Positions 1 through 9,119 of a DNA stretch of 64,000 bases are shown here, one piece after another. The notes under the pieces were generated by a model, which was given only the letters and a program-made list of their open reading frames with translations, was not told the origin of the DNA and made no database searches. Source of the DNA: Desulfarculus sp. (GTDB taxonomy: Bacteria; Desulfobacterota; Desulfarculia; Desulfarculales; Desulfarculaceae); assembly GCA_016218705.1 (NCBI GenBank), contig JACRDC010000058.1, positions 62,001-126,000 of the forward strand, written 5' to 3'. The position numbers were made by a program, and so were the translations under genes. How positions within the stretch are numbered: position 1 is the first letter of the stretch; each line of letters starts with the position of its first letter.

Positions 1-240
1 TGGCCCTGCCTGGCCCTGGCCGGCGAGGCCACCCCCAAGGAGGCGGGCCCCATGACGAGCATGCGCATGAGCCTGGAGCAGCGGGTGGGTGGCGAGGTGT
101 TTCAGCGGGCCGGCCTGCACAAGCTCAGCCCCGAGGAGCAGTGGGCGCTGGCCGACTGGATTCGCGACTACACCCGCGAGATCACCGCCTATGTTGAGCG
201 GGAGGTCCGCCGCGAGGCCGGCCAGAAGCCCCAGCCCTGA
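1..240 (+). CDS. 3' end of a small protein, not recognised (may begin upstream of the window)
   Basis: The frame is open from the first base to a TGA at 238-240. If translation begins at the ATG at 52 the product is 62 residues. The codons before that ATG read like the end of a secretion signal (CLALAGEA), so the true start may lie upstream and the protein may be exported. The body is hydrophilic and helical, with the short motif AGLHKLSPEEQWALADWI followed by a charged tail. That motif looks like the helix-turn sequence at the end of many small uncharacterised bacterial proteins, but I cannot assign a function. The next gene lies on the opposite strand and converges on this one, 37 bases away. 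Confidence 0.45.
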   Translation, partial: WPCLALAGEATPKEAGPMTSMRMSLEQRVGGEVFQRAGLHKLSPEEQWALADWIRDYTREITAYVEREVRREAGQKPQP

Positions 241-277
241 ACGCCTAGAGTATCAGCCCCACCCACCAGCCAGCCGC

Positions 278-973
278 CTATTTGGCCGGCGCGGCCGGCG
301 CTGCGGGCTGGTCCATCTCCTTGAGTTGGCGCTGGGCCGGCTCGAAGTCGGGCTGCAACTTGAGGGCGCGCTCGAACTCCTGGCGGGCCTGGGGCTTGAG
401 GCCCAGTGCCAGCAGTATCTTGCCCAGCTCGGTGTGGTACAGGGCAAAGCGCAGCTCCCCCTGGAACAGATGGTTGAACTCCTGGAAGGAGCGGTCGTAC
501 TGCCCTTGCAGGGCCAAGACCCGGGCCAGATCGAAGCGTGCGTCCTCCAGGTCCGACCGCTGGGCCAGGGCCTTGCTCAACAGCTCGTGGGCCTGCTTGA
601 GCTTATCGCGGTCAAAGGAATAGAGCTTGCCCAGCATGGCCATGGCCTGCACGTGACCGGGGTCCAGCTCCAGGCAGCGGCTGAAGGCGGGCACCGCCTT
701 CTGGGGCTCGTGGGCCAAAAAGTGGGCCATGCCCAACCAGAAGTGGGCCGAGGCCTGGCGAGGCTGGGCCTCGGCGCAGGCCGCGAAGAGCTTGGCCGCC
801 TGCTTGAAGTCCCGCTGATTCAGGGCCTGCTGCCCGCTGGCCAGGCAGTCCTGGGCCGGGGCTGGCTCTTTCTTGTCGCAGCCAAACAAGGAGACAGCCA
901 TTACCAGGGCCAGCAGGAACGTAAGGGCCGCCGCCGCCCGCACTAGCCCTCTCATGCCCGACTTATGTGCCAT
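278..973 (-). CDS. TPR-repeat lipoprotein
   Basis: A 231-residue protein. Its N-terminus has basic residues, a hydrophobic stretch (about 8-31) and a lipobox ending SLFGC, so Cys32 would be lipidated and the protein anchored to the inner or outer membrane facing the periplasm. The rest is tetratricopeptide repeats with regularly spaced helix pairs, for example the AKLFAACAEAQPRQASAHFWLG and AVPAFSRC regions. The final 25 residues are Pro/Ala-rich. TPR proteins of this kind usually act as scaffolds; no enzymatic motif is visible. An alternative ATG at 955 would shorten the protein by 6 residues and keep the lipobox. The neighbour on the same strand, the zinc peptidase, lies upstream with an 81-base gap, so the two may be co-transcribed. 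Confidence 0.8.
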   Translation of the reverse strand: MAHKSGMRGLVRAAAALTFLLALVMAVSLFGCDKKEPAPAQDCLASGQQALNQRDFKQAAKLFAACAEAQPRQASAHFWLGMAHFLAHEPQKAVPAFSRCLELDPGHVQAMAMLGKLYSFDRDKLKQAHELLSKALAQRSDLEDARFDLARVLALQGQYDRSFQEFNHLFQGELRFALYHTELGKILLALGLKPQARQEFERALKLQPDFEPAQRQLKEMDQPAAPAAPAK

Positions 974-1054
974 CCTACCCCCCTGCGGTCCCGCCCAAAA
1001 AGTTGAAGGAGGGGCAAGCCCCTCCCTGGCGTACCGACCTGAATGCCCCGGCCC

Positions 1055-1894
1055 CTAGTAGTGGCCCAGGTAGTAGTTGATGTAGCCTGAATACAGGGTG
1101 TTGACGTCGGCACCGCTGGCGGTGCCGGTCATGCCGGTTTCCTTGCCAAAGGCCTTGCGGAAGGCGGTGTCGTAGTCATTGCCCGAGGCCAGGTAGCGCA
1201 GGGCGTCCTGGATGGCCCCCCAGCCGCCGCTGTCGGCCAGATATTTCCCGATGGTCTTGAGTTGCACCAAGTCCAGGCTGCTGGCCGCCCCCTGCATGTA
1301 GTTGCTGCCGGAGGTCAGCCAACTGACGCGCTTGCTGCCGTTGCTGCTGTAGCTGTTGACCATGGAGCCCAACTGGGCCTTGCTGTACTGGGGGCCGTGG
1401 GGATAAGCCACGTCGCCGATGTAATAGGAAAGTGACTCACTTACCCAGGTGTAGGCCGCCGCCCCGCTGGAGCCCCAGGCGTAGCGGTTCTGCAATTTGG
1501 TCTCGTGAAAGAAGAGCACGTGGCCGGTCTCGTGGGCAACGGTGCTGCCGTAATCGCGCAGGTAGGAGTCCTTGGTGGAGTCGCCGTACAACAGGTTTAT
1601 ATGGATGGCGTTCTCGCCGGGATAGGTGTAGCCGGCGGTGCCGCTCTTGGGGTCGCTGTAGAAGTAGACGTCTATCTTGCCGTAGCCGCCATTGTCGTAG
1701 CCCAGCACGTCGCGGGGGGTTGTGAAGGCGGCGTTGAGATAGGGGGTGATGGCCTCGGCCACGCCCTGCCAGGAGCCATAATGGATATTGAAGTAGTCGG
1801 TGGTCTTGACCGGGTCGGCCGCCAGGGCGGCCTTGATGGACAACACCAAGAAAACACTAAGCAATAACGCTATGAGCCGAAGTCGGCGTTTCAT
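1055..1894 (-). CDS. secreted gluzincin-like zinc metallopeptidase
   Basis: A 279-residue protein with a clear Sec signal peptide (basic start, hydrophobic core, cleavage near AALA-AD at about residues 23-26). The catalytic signature HETGH lies at 121-125. A glutamate in WVSES (Glu153), 28 residues after the second His, is well placed as the third zinc ligand, as in gluzincin peptidases. The flanking Tyr/Gly/Ser-rich sequence suggests a compact extracellular or periplasmic domain. The ATG at 1894 is preferred over an in-frame TTG one codon earlier. The upstream region (1895-1970) is unusually A+T-rich for this genome. I do not recognise the family beyond the HExxH plus E arrangement, and the substrate is unknown. 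Confidence 0.72.
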   Translation of the reverse strand: MKRRLRLIALLLSVFLVLSIKAALAADPVKTTDYFNIHYGSWQGVAEAITPYLNAAFTTPRDVLGYDNGGYGKIDVYFYSDPKSGTAGYTYPGENAIHINLLYGDSTKDSYLRDYGSTVAHETGHVLFFHETKLQNRYAWGSSGAAAYTWVSESLSYYIGDVAYPHGPQYSKAQLGSMVNSYSSNGSKRVSWLTSGSNYMQGAASSLDLVQLKTIGKYLADSGGWGAIQDALRYLASGNDYDTAFRKAFGKETGMTGTASGADVNTLYSGYINYYLGHY

Positions 1895-1963
1895 CAAGAA
1901 CCTGCTCCCTTGGGCGTTTACACCCCAATCGGGATTCAGCTTAGCATGCTTTAATTTTATTTT

Positions 1964-4900
1964 CTACCTAATTAGCTGCTGGGGCGCCGGTGCCGGCGTG
2001 GCCGGCGGCGCCCCGGCCAGCGGTTCCAGGCGGGCGGCCAGGGGGTACAGGGCCGGGGTGAGTACCAGGGCAAACAGGGCCGAGGTGATGAGCCCGGCGG
2101 CCAGGGTCAGCGCCAGGGGACCCCAGGTGGAGGAGCCGGTACCCCGGTCCAGCAGGAGCGGCAGGCTGGCGGCGGTGGTGCTGAGCGTGGTCATCAGGAC
2201 CGGCCGCAGGCGGCGCAAGGCCCCCTGGCGGGCGGCTTGGGCCGCCTCCAGCCCGCCGGCGCGCAGGCGGGCCATGGCGTCAATCATCACGATGCCCACG
2301 TTGACCACCAGGCCGCACAGGATGATGACCCCCAAATACACCGGCATGTCCACGGGCAAATCCAGCAGACGCAGGGCCGCCACCACCCCCGCCCCGGCCA
2401 GGGGCGCGGCGCAGAGCACCACCACCGGCGCGGTCAGGGACTCGGTGGCCGCCACCATGATGAGATAGGCCAGGAGCAGGGCCAGGGCCGCGCCCAGGAG
2501 CATCTCCTGGCGGGTGGTCTCGATGCGCTCCACCTCCTCGCCCAAGAGCCAGGCAAAGCCTGGCGGCGGTGGCGGGTCGGCCAGAAGCTTCCGCACCTGG
2601 CGGGCGGCGGCCAGGGTGTCGCCCTGGTCCAGGGCCAGGGTCAGGCGGATTACCCGGCGCAGGTCTTCGCGCAACAGCTCGCTGGGCTGGGGCCTGAGTT
2701 GGGGCTCGGCCAACTCGGAGAGCGGCACCAGGCGGCCCCCCGGGGCGGGGATGAAGACCGCGCCCAGGCTGGCCTGGTGCAAAGGCCCGCCCTGGCCCCA
2801 GACCCGCACCTCGATCTCGCGGTCCTGGCCGGGGATGCGCACCGCCACCGGACCGGAGAGATGGGCGCGCACCTCCTGGGCCACCTCCTCGGCGCTGAGC
2901 CCGTAGAGCCCCAACAGGCGGTGGTTGAGCCTGAGTTCCAGCTCCGGCGCCGGGCTGCCCATGCGCACCACCACGTCGCGGATCATGGGAAGCTCCTTGA
3001 GGCGCGTGCCCACCAGGGGGTACTGCTCCATCAGCCCCTCCAGGCTGGGGCCGAAGAGGTTCACGGCCAGGGTGGCGTGCCGGCCGCCCTCGTGCAGGGG
3101 CAACACGTGGTATTGCGCCTGGTCCTGGTTCTTGAAGAGTTCCTGGGCCTGGGTCAGGGCCTGGGAGGCCTCCTCGGCGCTGTCGCCGGCCAGGGTGGCC
3201 GTGACCCGGCCCTGGCTGCCCCACACCCGGCTGTGCGCCCGCTTCACCCCGGGCACGGCCATGACCTTCTCCTCGGCCTGGCGCACCAGGGGGTCGGTGA
3301 CTTCCTTGGCGGTGCCCGGCGGCAGCACCACCAGCACCGTGAAGCCCTGGGAGGCCAGGCCGCTGCCCTTCTGGAAGTTGAGCCCCGGGGCCAGGGCCGC
3401 CGCCGCGATAAGCACCAACAGCGCCGCCAGCACCAGGCGGCCGGGGCGCCGCAGGCAAAAGTCCAAGGCCCGCACATAGGCCACCGGCGCCCGGAAGGCT
3501 TGACGCGCCCGGCGCCAGCCCTGGCCGGTGTAGAGCATCAAGAGCGGCACCAGCACCAGGGCCGCCAAGAGCGAGGTCATCAGGCTCAAGCTCAGGCCCC
3601 AGAAGAAGCCGCCGTAGCTCTGGCGCACCCGGGTGGAGACCAGCACCAGGGGCAAAAAGCCGGCCACCGTGGTCAGGGTGGCGAAGGCGATGGGCCGGGC
3701 CACCTCGGCCACGCCCTCCAGGAGCCCGGCCAGGCGCTCCTGCCCGGCCTGCCAGCGGGCGTGCACCGCCTCGATGACCACCACGGCGTTGTCCAGCAAT
3801 ATGCCCATGGCCAGCGCCAGGCCGGCCAGGGAGATGATGTCCAACTCCAGGCCGGCCAGGCGCACCAAGAGCAAGGCCACGGCCAGGGAGAAAGGCAGGG
3901 CCGCGCAGGCCGCGCAGGTGGAGGCCAGGTCGCGCAAGAAGAAATACAAGACCCCGGCGGCGGCCAGGGCGGCGATGAGCGCCATCCAGGCCAGGCGCTC
4001 CAGGGCCTGGCTCAAGAGCTGGGCCTGGCTGTAGACCACCTCCACGCGGGCGTCGGCTCCCGGCGGCGGGGTCTGGGCCAGCACCTGCTCCACCTGGCCC
4101 CACAGCCGGCCCAGGTTGGCGCCCGAGGCCTGGTAAAGGGCCAGGGTGACCACCTGCCGGCCGCCCAGGCGGGTGATCTCCTCGGCCGGGCGGTGGCTGG
4201 CGCGCACCAGGGCCACCTGCCCCACGGTCAAGAGCCCGGCGCTCCCGTGCTCGCCGATGGGCAGCGCCGCCACCTCGGGGGCGGTCTTGACCCCGCCGGC
4301 CACCTTGAGGGGCACCCGGAAGAGGCCGTGGGTCAGCACGCCCGAGGGCAAATCCAGGCTGCCCTGCTTGATGGCCAGGGCCACCTGGCGCACGCTCAAA
4401 CCCAGGGCCTTGAGGCGCTGGGGGTCGCACTCAACCTGTATCTCGGGCTCGGGCGCGCCGCTGATCTGCACCTCGGCCAGGCCCTCCACCCGGCGCAGCC
4501 GGGGCGCCAGCACTTGGCGCGCCCAGTCGCCGGCCTGGTCGAGGCTCAGGGAGCCGGTGACCCCCAGCACCGCCGCCGGCTGCTCGGAGGGGCTGTACTG
4601 GCTAATGACCGGCGGCCGGGTGTCAAAAGGCAGGCTGGGCTTCTGCCGGCGCAGGCGGCCGCGCAGGTCCTGGGCCGCCGCCGAGACGTCGGCCTCGGGG
4701 TTCAGCTCCAGCGTCACCTCCGAGCGCCCCTGGCGGGAGCGGGAATAGATCTTGCGCGTGCCCACCACGGCGCGCAGGTCATCCTCCAGGGGGCGGGTGA
4801 TGAGCGTCTCCACCTCCTGGGGGCCGGCGTCGGGCAGGCTGGTGGTCACGGTCAGCGCCGGATAGCGGGTGGAGGGCAGCAGGTTGAGGTTCAAGCCCGC

Positions 4901-4990
4901 CGCGGCCACCAGCCCCAGCACGGCCAGGCCCAGGCAGGCCGCCAGGCTGCCCAGGGGCCGGCTCAGCACCAGGGCGGTCAGCCGGTTCAC
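1964..4990 (-). CDS. RND efflux pump permease, second subunit
   Basis: A 1008-residue inner-membrane RND transporter of the AcrB/MdtB-C superfamily, of usual length. It has one N-terminal membrane helix (about 9-31), a large periplasmic porter domain, a helix bundle (about 330-540), a second single helix, a second porter domain and a C-terminal bundle. It should work with the adaptor and TolC encoded upstream as a proton-driven exporter; the substrate cannot be read from sequence. In TM4 the motif is LLDNAVVV (Asp at about 400), so the Asp-Asp pair of AcrB is Asp-Asn here. The matching C-terminal bundle reads LVVNVGIVMID and lacks the lysine of AcrB. The start is a GTG that overlaps the stop of the preceding RND gene (GTGA), indicating translational coupling. 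It is the last gene of the efflux operon. Confidence 0.9.
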   Translation of the reverse strand: MNRLTALVLSRPLGSLAACLGLAVLGLVAAAGLNLNLLPSTRYPALTVTTSLPDAGPQEVETLITRPLEDDLRAVVGTRKIYSRSRQGRSEVTLELNPEADVSAAAQDLRGRLRRQKPSLPFDTRPPVISQYSPSEQPAAVLGVTGSLSLDQAGDWARQVLAPRLRRVEGLAEVQISGAPEPEIQVECDPQRLKALGLSVRQVALAIKQGSLDLPSGVLTHGLFRVPLKVAGGVKTAPEVAALPIGEHGSAGLLTVGQVALVRASHRPAEEITRLGGRQVVTLALYQASGANLGRLWGQVEQVLAQTPPPGADARVEVVYSQAQLLSQALERLAWMALIAALAAAGVLYFFLRDLASTCAACAALPFSLAVALLLVRLAGLELDIISLAGLALAMGILLDNAVVVIEAVHARWQAGQERLAGLLEGVAEVARPIAFATLTTVAGFLPLVLVSTRVRQSYGGFFWGLSLSLMTSLLAALVLVPLLMLYTGQGWRRARQAFRAPVAYVRALDFCLRRPGRLVLAALLVLIAAAALAPGLNFQKGSGLASQGFTVLVVLPPGTAKEVTDPLVRQAEEKVMAVPGVKRAHSRVWGSQGRVTATLAGDSAEEASQALTQAQELFKNQDQAQYHVLPLHEGGRHATLAVNLFGPSLEGLMEQYPLVGTRLKELPMIRDVVVRMGSPAPELELRLNHRLLGLYGLSAEEVAQEVRAHLSGPVAVRIPGQDREIEVRVWGQGGPLHQASLGAVFIPAPGGRLVPLSELAEPQLRPQPSELLREDLRRVIRLTLALDQGDTLAAARQVRKLLADPPPPPGFAWLLGEEVERIETTRQEMLLGAALALLLAYLIMVAATESLTAPVVVLCAAPLAGAGVVAALRLLDLPVDMPVYLGVIILCGLVVNVGIVMIDAMARLRAGGLEAAQAARQGALRRLRPVLMTTLSTTAASLPLLLDRGTGSSTWGPLALTLAAGLITSALFALVLTPALYPLAARLEPLAGAPPATPAPAPQQLIR

Positions 4991-7900
4991 CGCGCCGCCC
5001 CCCGGCCCAGGAACAGGCGGTACAGGGCCGGCACCAGGAGCAGGGTGGCGGCGATGGAGACGAAGAGCCCAGTCACCACGGTCAGCGCCAGGGGCTGGGC
5101 CAGGTCGGCCCCGGCCCCCAGGCCCAAGGCCAGGGGCAAGGCCCCCAGCACCGTGGTCAGGGTGGTCATGACGATGGGCCGGCGGCGCACCTGGGCGGCT
5201 TGCAGCAGGGCCTGGGCCGGCGCCATGCCGGCCCGCCGCAGTTGGTTGGTGTAGTCCACCAGCAGGATGGAGGTGTTAACGGCCATGCCGATGAGCACCA
5301 CCGAGCCCAACAGCACCAGGGCCGAAAGCGGCAGGCCGGTGAGGTTAAGCGCCAGGGCCGGCCCCAGGGCCAGGGGGGGCAGGGCCAAGAGGATTACCAG
5401 GGGCCAGCGCAGGGACTCGAACTGCACCACCAGTATGACGTAGATGAGCATCAAGGACAGGCCCAGGGCGGCGCCCAGGGAGCTCAAGGACTCGCTCAAG
5501 GCCAGGCCCTGGCTGCCGGGGCGCAGCTCGTAGCCGGCGGGCAGCTCCACCTGGCCGGCGGCGGCCAGCGCGCTCTCCTGGCCTTGGCTGAAGGCCTGGC
5601 CGGTCACCTGGCCGCGGATCAATACCGTGCGCCGCCGCTCCTGGCGCAGTATCTCCTGGGGACCCTGGCCGGGGTGCAGGTTGGCCACCTGCCTGAGGCG
5701 CAGGGTCTGGCCCCCCTGGCCCAGCAGGGGCAGCTCGCCCAGGGCCGCCGGCTCCTGGCGGTCGCCGGGTTGCAGGCGCACCCGGATGTCAGTCTCGCGG
5801 TCGCCCTGCAAGAGCTTGCCCGCCACCTCGCCCTGCACCGCCCGCCGCAGCTCCTGGGCCACCTGGGTGACGTTGACGCCCTGGGCGGCGGCGGCCTCGC
5901 GGTCCACCCTGACCTGCAACTGACCGCTCTTGGCCGCGCCGTCGGCCACCAGCCCGGCCAGGCCCCCCACGTCCTTGAGCCGGGCCAGCACCTTGGCCGA
6001 AAGCTCCACCAGGGTGTCCAGGTCGTCGCCCATGAGCCGCAGCAGTTGAGGCGGCGATAGGGCCTCGCGGCCAGGCTCGGTGAGGTTGCCGGCGGGCAGC
6101 ACCTCGGCCTCGAAGCCGCCCAGGGCCGTGAGCCCCTGGCGCAGGCTGGTGCGCAGGCCCTCGGCCCCCCGGCCCAGGCCCTGGCCAGGCTTGAGGTGCA
6201 CGGTTAGCATGGCCTCGTGGGGCCGCCCGGGGTCCAGGCCCAGATCACCGCCCTGGCCGCCGCTGTCATGGGGGTCCACGCCGGCCCGGGTGACCAGGGA
6301 GGCCACCTCGGGCCGGGCGCGCAGGAATTCCTCGGCCCGGTCCACGGCCCCGGTCAGGAGCGGCAGGCCGCTCTCCGGGGGCAGGCGCAGTTGCACCAGC
6401 AGCCGCCCACCGCCCACCTCGGGCAAGAGCGCCGCGCCCCTTACCCATAGGCCGCCCAGGCCCAGGACCAGGGCCAACAGCCCCAGGCCGGCGGCAGTGA
6501 GCGGGTGGGCCAGGCTCCATTGCAGGGCGCGGCGGTAGTGGGCGGCCTGGGCGGGCGGGCGGGCCGCGGCCACCTGGCCCCGCCCCAGCCAGACCAAGAG
6601 CGCCGGCAACAAGAGCAGGGCGGTGGCCAGGGAAAAGAGCAGCGAGGCCACCAGGGTGAAGGCGAAGTCCTGAAACAGGCGCTGAGCCAGGCCGGTAAGG
6701 AACAACACCGGCACCAGCACCGACACCGTGGTCAGGGTGGCGGTGATAAGCCCGCCGCGCACCTCGCCCAGGGCGCTGGCCGCCGCCGCCAGGGGCTCGC
6801 CCGCCCGGGCCTGGTGGCGCTCAAAGGCCTCCAGCACCACGATGGAGGCGTCCACCAGCGTACCCACCCCCAGGGCCAGGCCGCCGATGGACATCAGGTT
6901 GAGCCCCACCCCGGCCAGGTACATGGCCCCCAGGGTGGCCAGGAGAGACACCGGCACCGAGAGCATCACCAACAGCGCGGCCCGCATCCGGCGCAGGAAC
7001 CAGGCCAGCACCAAAAAGGCCAAAAGTCCGCCCCACAACACGGCGTCGCGCAGTTGGGCCAGGGAGTCCTCCACGAAGGGGGCCTGGTCGTCCACCACCT
7101 GGAGGCCCCAGCCCGTGGGCAAGCCGGCGGCCATGGGGGCCAGGCGCTCGCGCACCCGGCGCGAGACCTCAACGGCGTTGGCCCCGGGCTCCTTCTGCAC
7201 CGACAGGAGCACCGCCGGCAGGCCGTCCACCCGGCAGAAGCCGGTCTGGTCCTTGTGGCCGGCCCGTACCCGGGCCACCTCGGCCAGGCTCACCAACGCC
7301 CCGCCCTGGCCCTTGCCCACCGGCACCTGGGGGATGTCCTGGGGCGAGGCGAAGCGCCCCAGGGTGCGCACCGGCAGCTCCAGGTTGCCCAGGCGCAGCT
7401 CCCCGGCCGGCGAGTTGAGATTGGCCTTCTTGATGCGCTCCACCAGGGTGCCCAGGTCCAGGTTCTGGGCCACCAGGCGGGCCAGGTCGGCCTCCACCTG
7501 CACCTCGGGCACCAGGCCGCCGTTCAGTCGCACGGCGGCCACGCCCTCCAGGGTCTCCAGGCGGTTCTTGAGCACGTCCTGGGCCTGGGCGCGCAGGGCC
7601 GTTCCCGCCGCCGGCCCGGTCAGGCCCAGGGTGATGACCGGCGCCTCGGAGGGGTCGTAGTGCAGCACCAGGGGCGGCTGGGCCTCCCGGGGCAGTTGGT
7701 CGGCCACCGAATCCAGCTTCTCGCGCACCTCGGCGGCGCTGTGGCCCAGGTCGCGGCCCCACTGGAAGATGAGCGTCATCTGCGACAGGCCTTCGGCCGA
7801 GACCGACTCCAGGCGCCGCACCCCGGCCACGGTGCCCAAGACGCCCTCCAGGCGGCGGGTGACCAGGGTCTCCACCTCCTGGGGCGGGGCGTGCTCAAAG

Positions 7901-8046
7901 ACCGTGACCACGGTCAGGCGGGGATAGGGCAGGCGGGGCAACAACTCCACCGGCAGGCGGCTAAGGCAAAAAAGGCCCCCCAGGGCCAGGGCCGCGAAGA
8001 CGGCCAAAATCCCCAGGGGGCGCGAGAGGTAGGCCGGCGGTTTCAA
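4987..8046 (-). CDS. RND efflux pump permease, first subunit
   Basis: A second RND permease, 1019 residues from the proposed start, clearly diverged from the one downstream of it. The pair therefore looks like a heteromeric pump of the MdtB/MdtC kind. The frame stays open for 68 codons upstream, but those overlap the adaptor gene and read as low-complexity Gly/Pro/Arg. I therefore place the start at a TTG (8046-8044) that overlaps the adaptor stop as TTGA, giving the usual RND N-terminus just before LSRPLGILAVFAALALG. TM4 has LVDASIVVLEAF (Asp at about 399), so the second Asp of the AcrB proton relay is Ala. The C-terminal bundle reads GMAVNTSILLVDY. The TTG start is inferred from the overlap and from homology with family N-termini. 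Confidence 0.88.
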   Translation of the reverse strand: MKPPAYLSRPLGILAVFAALALGGLFCLSRLPVELLPRLPYPRLTVVTVFEHAPPQEVETLVTRRLEGVLGTVAGVRRLESVSAEGLSQMTLIFQWGRDLGHSAAEVREKLDSVADQLPREAQPPLVLHYDPSEAPVITLGLTGPAAGTALRAQAQDVLKNRLETLEGVAAVRLNGGLVPEVQVEADLARLVAQNLDLGTLVERIKKANLNSPAGELRLGNLELPVRTLGRFASPQDIPQVPVGKGQGGALVSLAEVARVRAGHKDQTGFCRVDGLPAVLLSVQKEPGANAVEVSRRVRERLAPMAAGLPTGWGLQVVDDQAPFVEDSLAQLRDAVLWGGLLAFLVLAWFLRRMRAALLVMLSVPVSLLATLGAMYLAGVGLNLMSIGGLALGVGTLVDASIVVLEAFERHQARAGEPLAAAASALGEVRGGLITATLTTVSVLVPVLFLTGLAQRLFQDFAFTLVASLLFSLATALLLLPALLVWLGRGQVAAARPPAQAAHYRRALQWSLAHPLTAAGLGLLALVLGLGGLWVRGAALLPEVGGGRLLVQLRLPPESGLPLLTGAVDRAEEFLRARPEVASLVTRAGVDPHDSGGQGGDLGLDPGRPHEAMLTVHLKPGQGLGRGAEGLRTSLRQGLTALGGFEAEVLPAGNLTEPGREALSPPQLLRLMGDDLDTLVELSAKVLARLKDVGGLAGLVADGAAKSGQLQVRVDREAAAAQGVNVTQVAQELRRAVQGEVAGKLLQGDRETDIRVRLQPGDRQEPAALGELPLLGQGGQTLRLRQVANLHPGQGPQEILRQERRRTVLIRGQVTGQAFSQGQESALAAAGQVELPAGYELRPGSQGLALSESLSSLGAALGLSLMLIYVILVVQFESLRWPLVILLALPPLALGPALALNLTGLPLSALVLLGSVVLIGMAVNTSILLVDYTNQLRRAGMAPAQALLQAAQVRRRPIVMTTLTTVLGALPLALGLGAGADLAQPLALTVVTGLFVSIAATLLLVPALYRLFLGRGAAR

Positions 8047-9119
8047 GGCCTTCTGTCCGCCGGCGGCTCGCCCTCGGCCGGAGTGGGCACCAGCACCAGT
8101 TCGCCGCCGGCCACCCCCTCCAGCACCTGCACCCGCCCCGGCTCCCGCCGGCCCAGGCGCACCTTGCGGGGGGTGGCCTTGCGGTCCTGGATCACGGTCA
8201 CCTCGGCCTGGTCGCCCTGCTCCTGGGTCAGCGCCTGGGGAGGAAGCCACAGGCTGGCGGCCTGGCCGGCGGCCAACAGCGAGGCCCGCACGAACATGCC
8301 CGGCTTCAAGGCCAGGTCGGGGTTGTCCACGGCCACCTTGACCACGAAGGTGCGGTTTTTTTCGTCCACCTCCACGCCCACGGCGTGCACCTTGCCGCCA
8401 AAGCGCCGCCCTGGCAGGGCGTCGGCCACGAGCGTCACCTCCTGGCCGGCCCGCACCTGGGTATAGAGGCGCTCGCCCAGTTCCACCTCGGCCAGCACCT
8501 GGCGGCAGTCGCCCAGCTTGAGCACCTTGCGGTTGCTGTTGGGGCTCGTCACCTCGCCGGGTTCGGACAGGCGCTTGAGCACCACGCCAGCCACCGGGGC
8601 CCTGAGCACCATGTTCTTCTCGCGCCCCTGCATGGCCGCCACCTCGGCCTGGCTGGCCCGCTGCTTGGCCAAGGCCTTGTCCAGCTCGAAGCCCACCTCG
8701 CGCACCTCGGCGGCCGTGGCGGCGCGGCCCTGGAAGAGCTTCTCCTTCTCCTCCTTCTTGGCCTTGAGGCGCTCCACCTCGGCGGCGGCGGCCAGGGCCT
8801 CGGCCTGGCGGGCCTGCAACTCGGCGGCTTGGACCTTGTCGTCCAGGCGGGCCAGCACTTGGCCCTTTTGCACCAGCTCGCCCTCCTCCACAAGCACCTG
8901 GCTGATCAGGCCGATGACCTCGAAGGAAAGCTCCAGGCTCTGGCGGCAGCGGGCGCTGCCCAGGCCGCTAAGGCCGCCGCCGGCCTCCTCGGCCACCCGC
9001 ACCACCTTCACCGGCACGCGGCCCGGCTCGGAGAGGGGCGGCGGGGCCGGCGCGGCCTGGGCCAGGCAGGGGCACCAAAGGGCGGCTGTCAGGGTCAGGC
9101 AAACCAGCGCTCTGTTCAT
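8043..9119 (-). CDS. periplasmic adaptor (membrane fusion protein, HlyD/AcrA family) of the RND pump
   Basis: A 358-residue protein with a signal sequence (MNRALVCLTLTAALWC) and possibly a lipidated or processed Cys. It then shows the standard adaptor order: half a lipoyl domain, an alpha-helical hairpin rich in Ala/Glu/Lys with heptad character (about 85-165), the other lipoyl half (VLRAPVAGVVLKRL), a beta-barrel domain and a membrane-proximal domain. It would bridge the RND permeases to TolC across the periplasm. The ATG at 9119 overlaps the TolC stop as ATGA, which fixes this start over an earlier in-frame one. The stop overlaps the next RND gene. The operon order TolC, adaptor, RND, RND is clear. 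Confidence 0.9.
   Translation of the reverse strand: MNRALVCLTLTAALWCPCLAQAAPAPPPLSEPGRVPVKVVRVAEEAGGGLSGLGSARCRQSLELSFEVIGLISQVLVEEGELVQKGQVLARLDDKVQAAELQARQAEALAAAAEVERLKAKKEEKEKLFQGRAATAAEVREVGFELDKALAKQRASQAEVAAMQGREKNMVLRAPVAGVVLKRLSEPGEVTSPNSNRKVLKLGDCRQVLAEVELGERLYTQVRAGQEVTLVADALPGRRFGGKVHAVGVEVDEKNRTFVVKVAVDNPDLALKPGMFVRASLLAAGQAASLWLPPQALTQEQGDQAEVTVIQDRKATPRKVRLGRREPGRVQVLEGVAGGELVLVPTPAEGEPPADRRP

Noticed and set aside
2237-5254. A 1005-codon open frame antisense to the RND gene
   Set aside because: It lacks stops because of high GC third positions. The translation is His/Gln/Gly-rich with no domains, while the opposite strand encodes a clear RND permease. The same applies to 6505-8466 and 5200-6060.
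8047-8250. A 68-residue N-terminal extension of the first RND permease
   Set aside because: It overlaps the adaptor gene out of phase and is pure Gly/Pro/Arg/Ala low complexity. RND proteins begin just before the first membrane helix.
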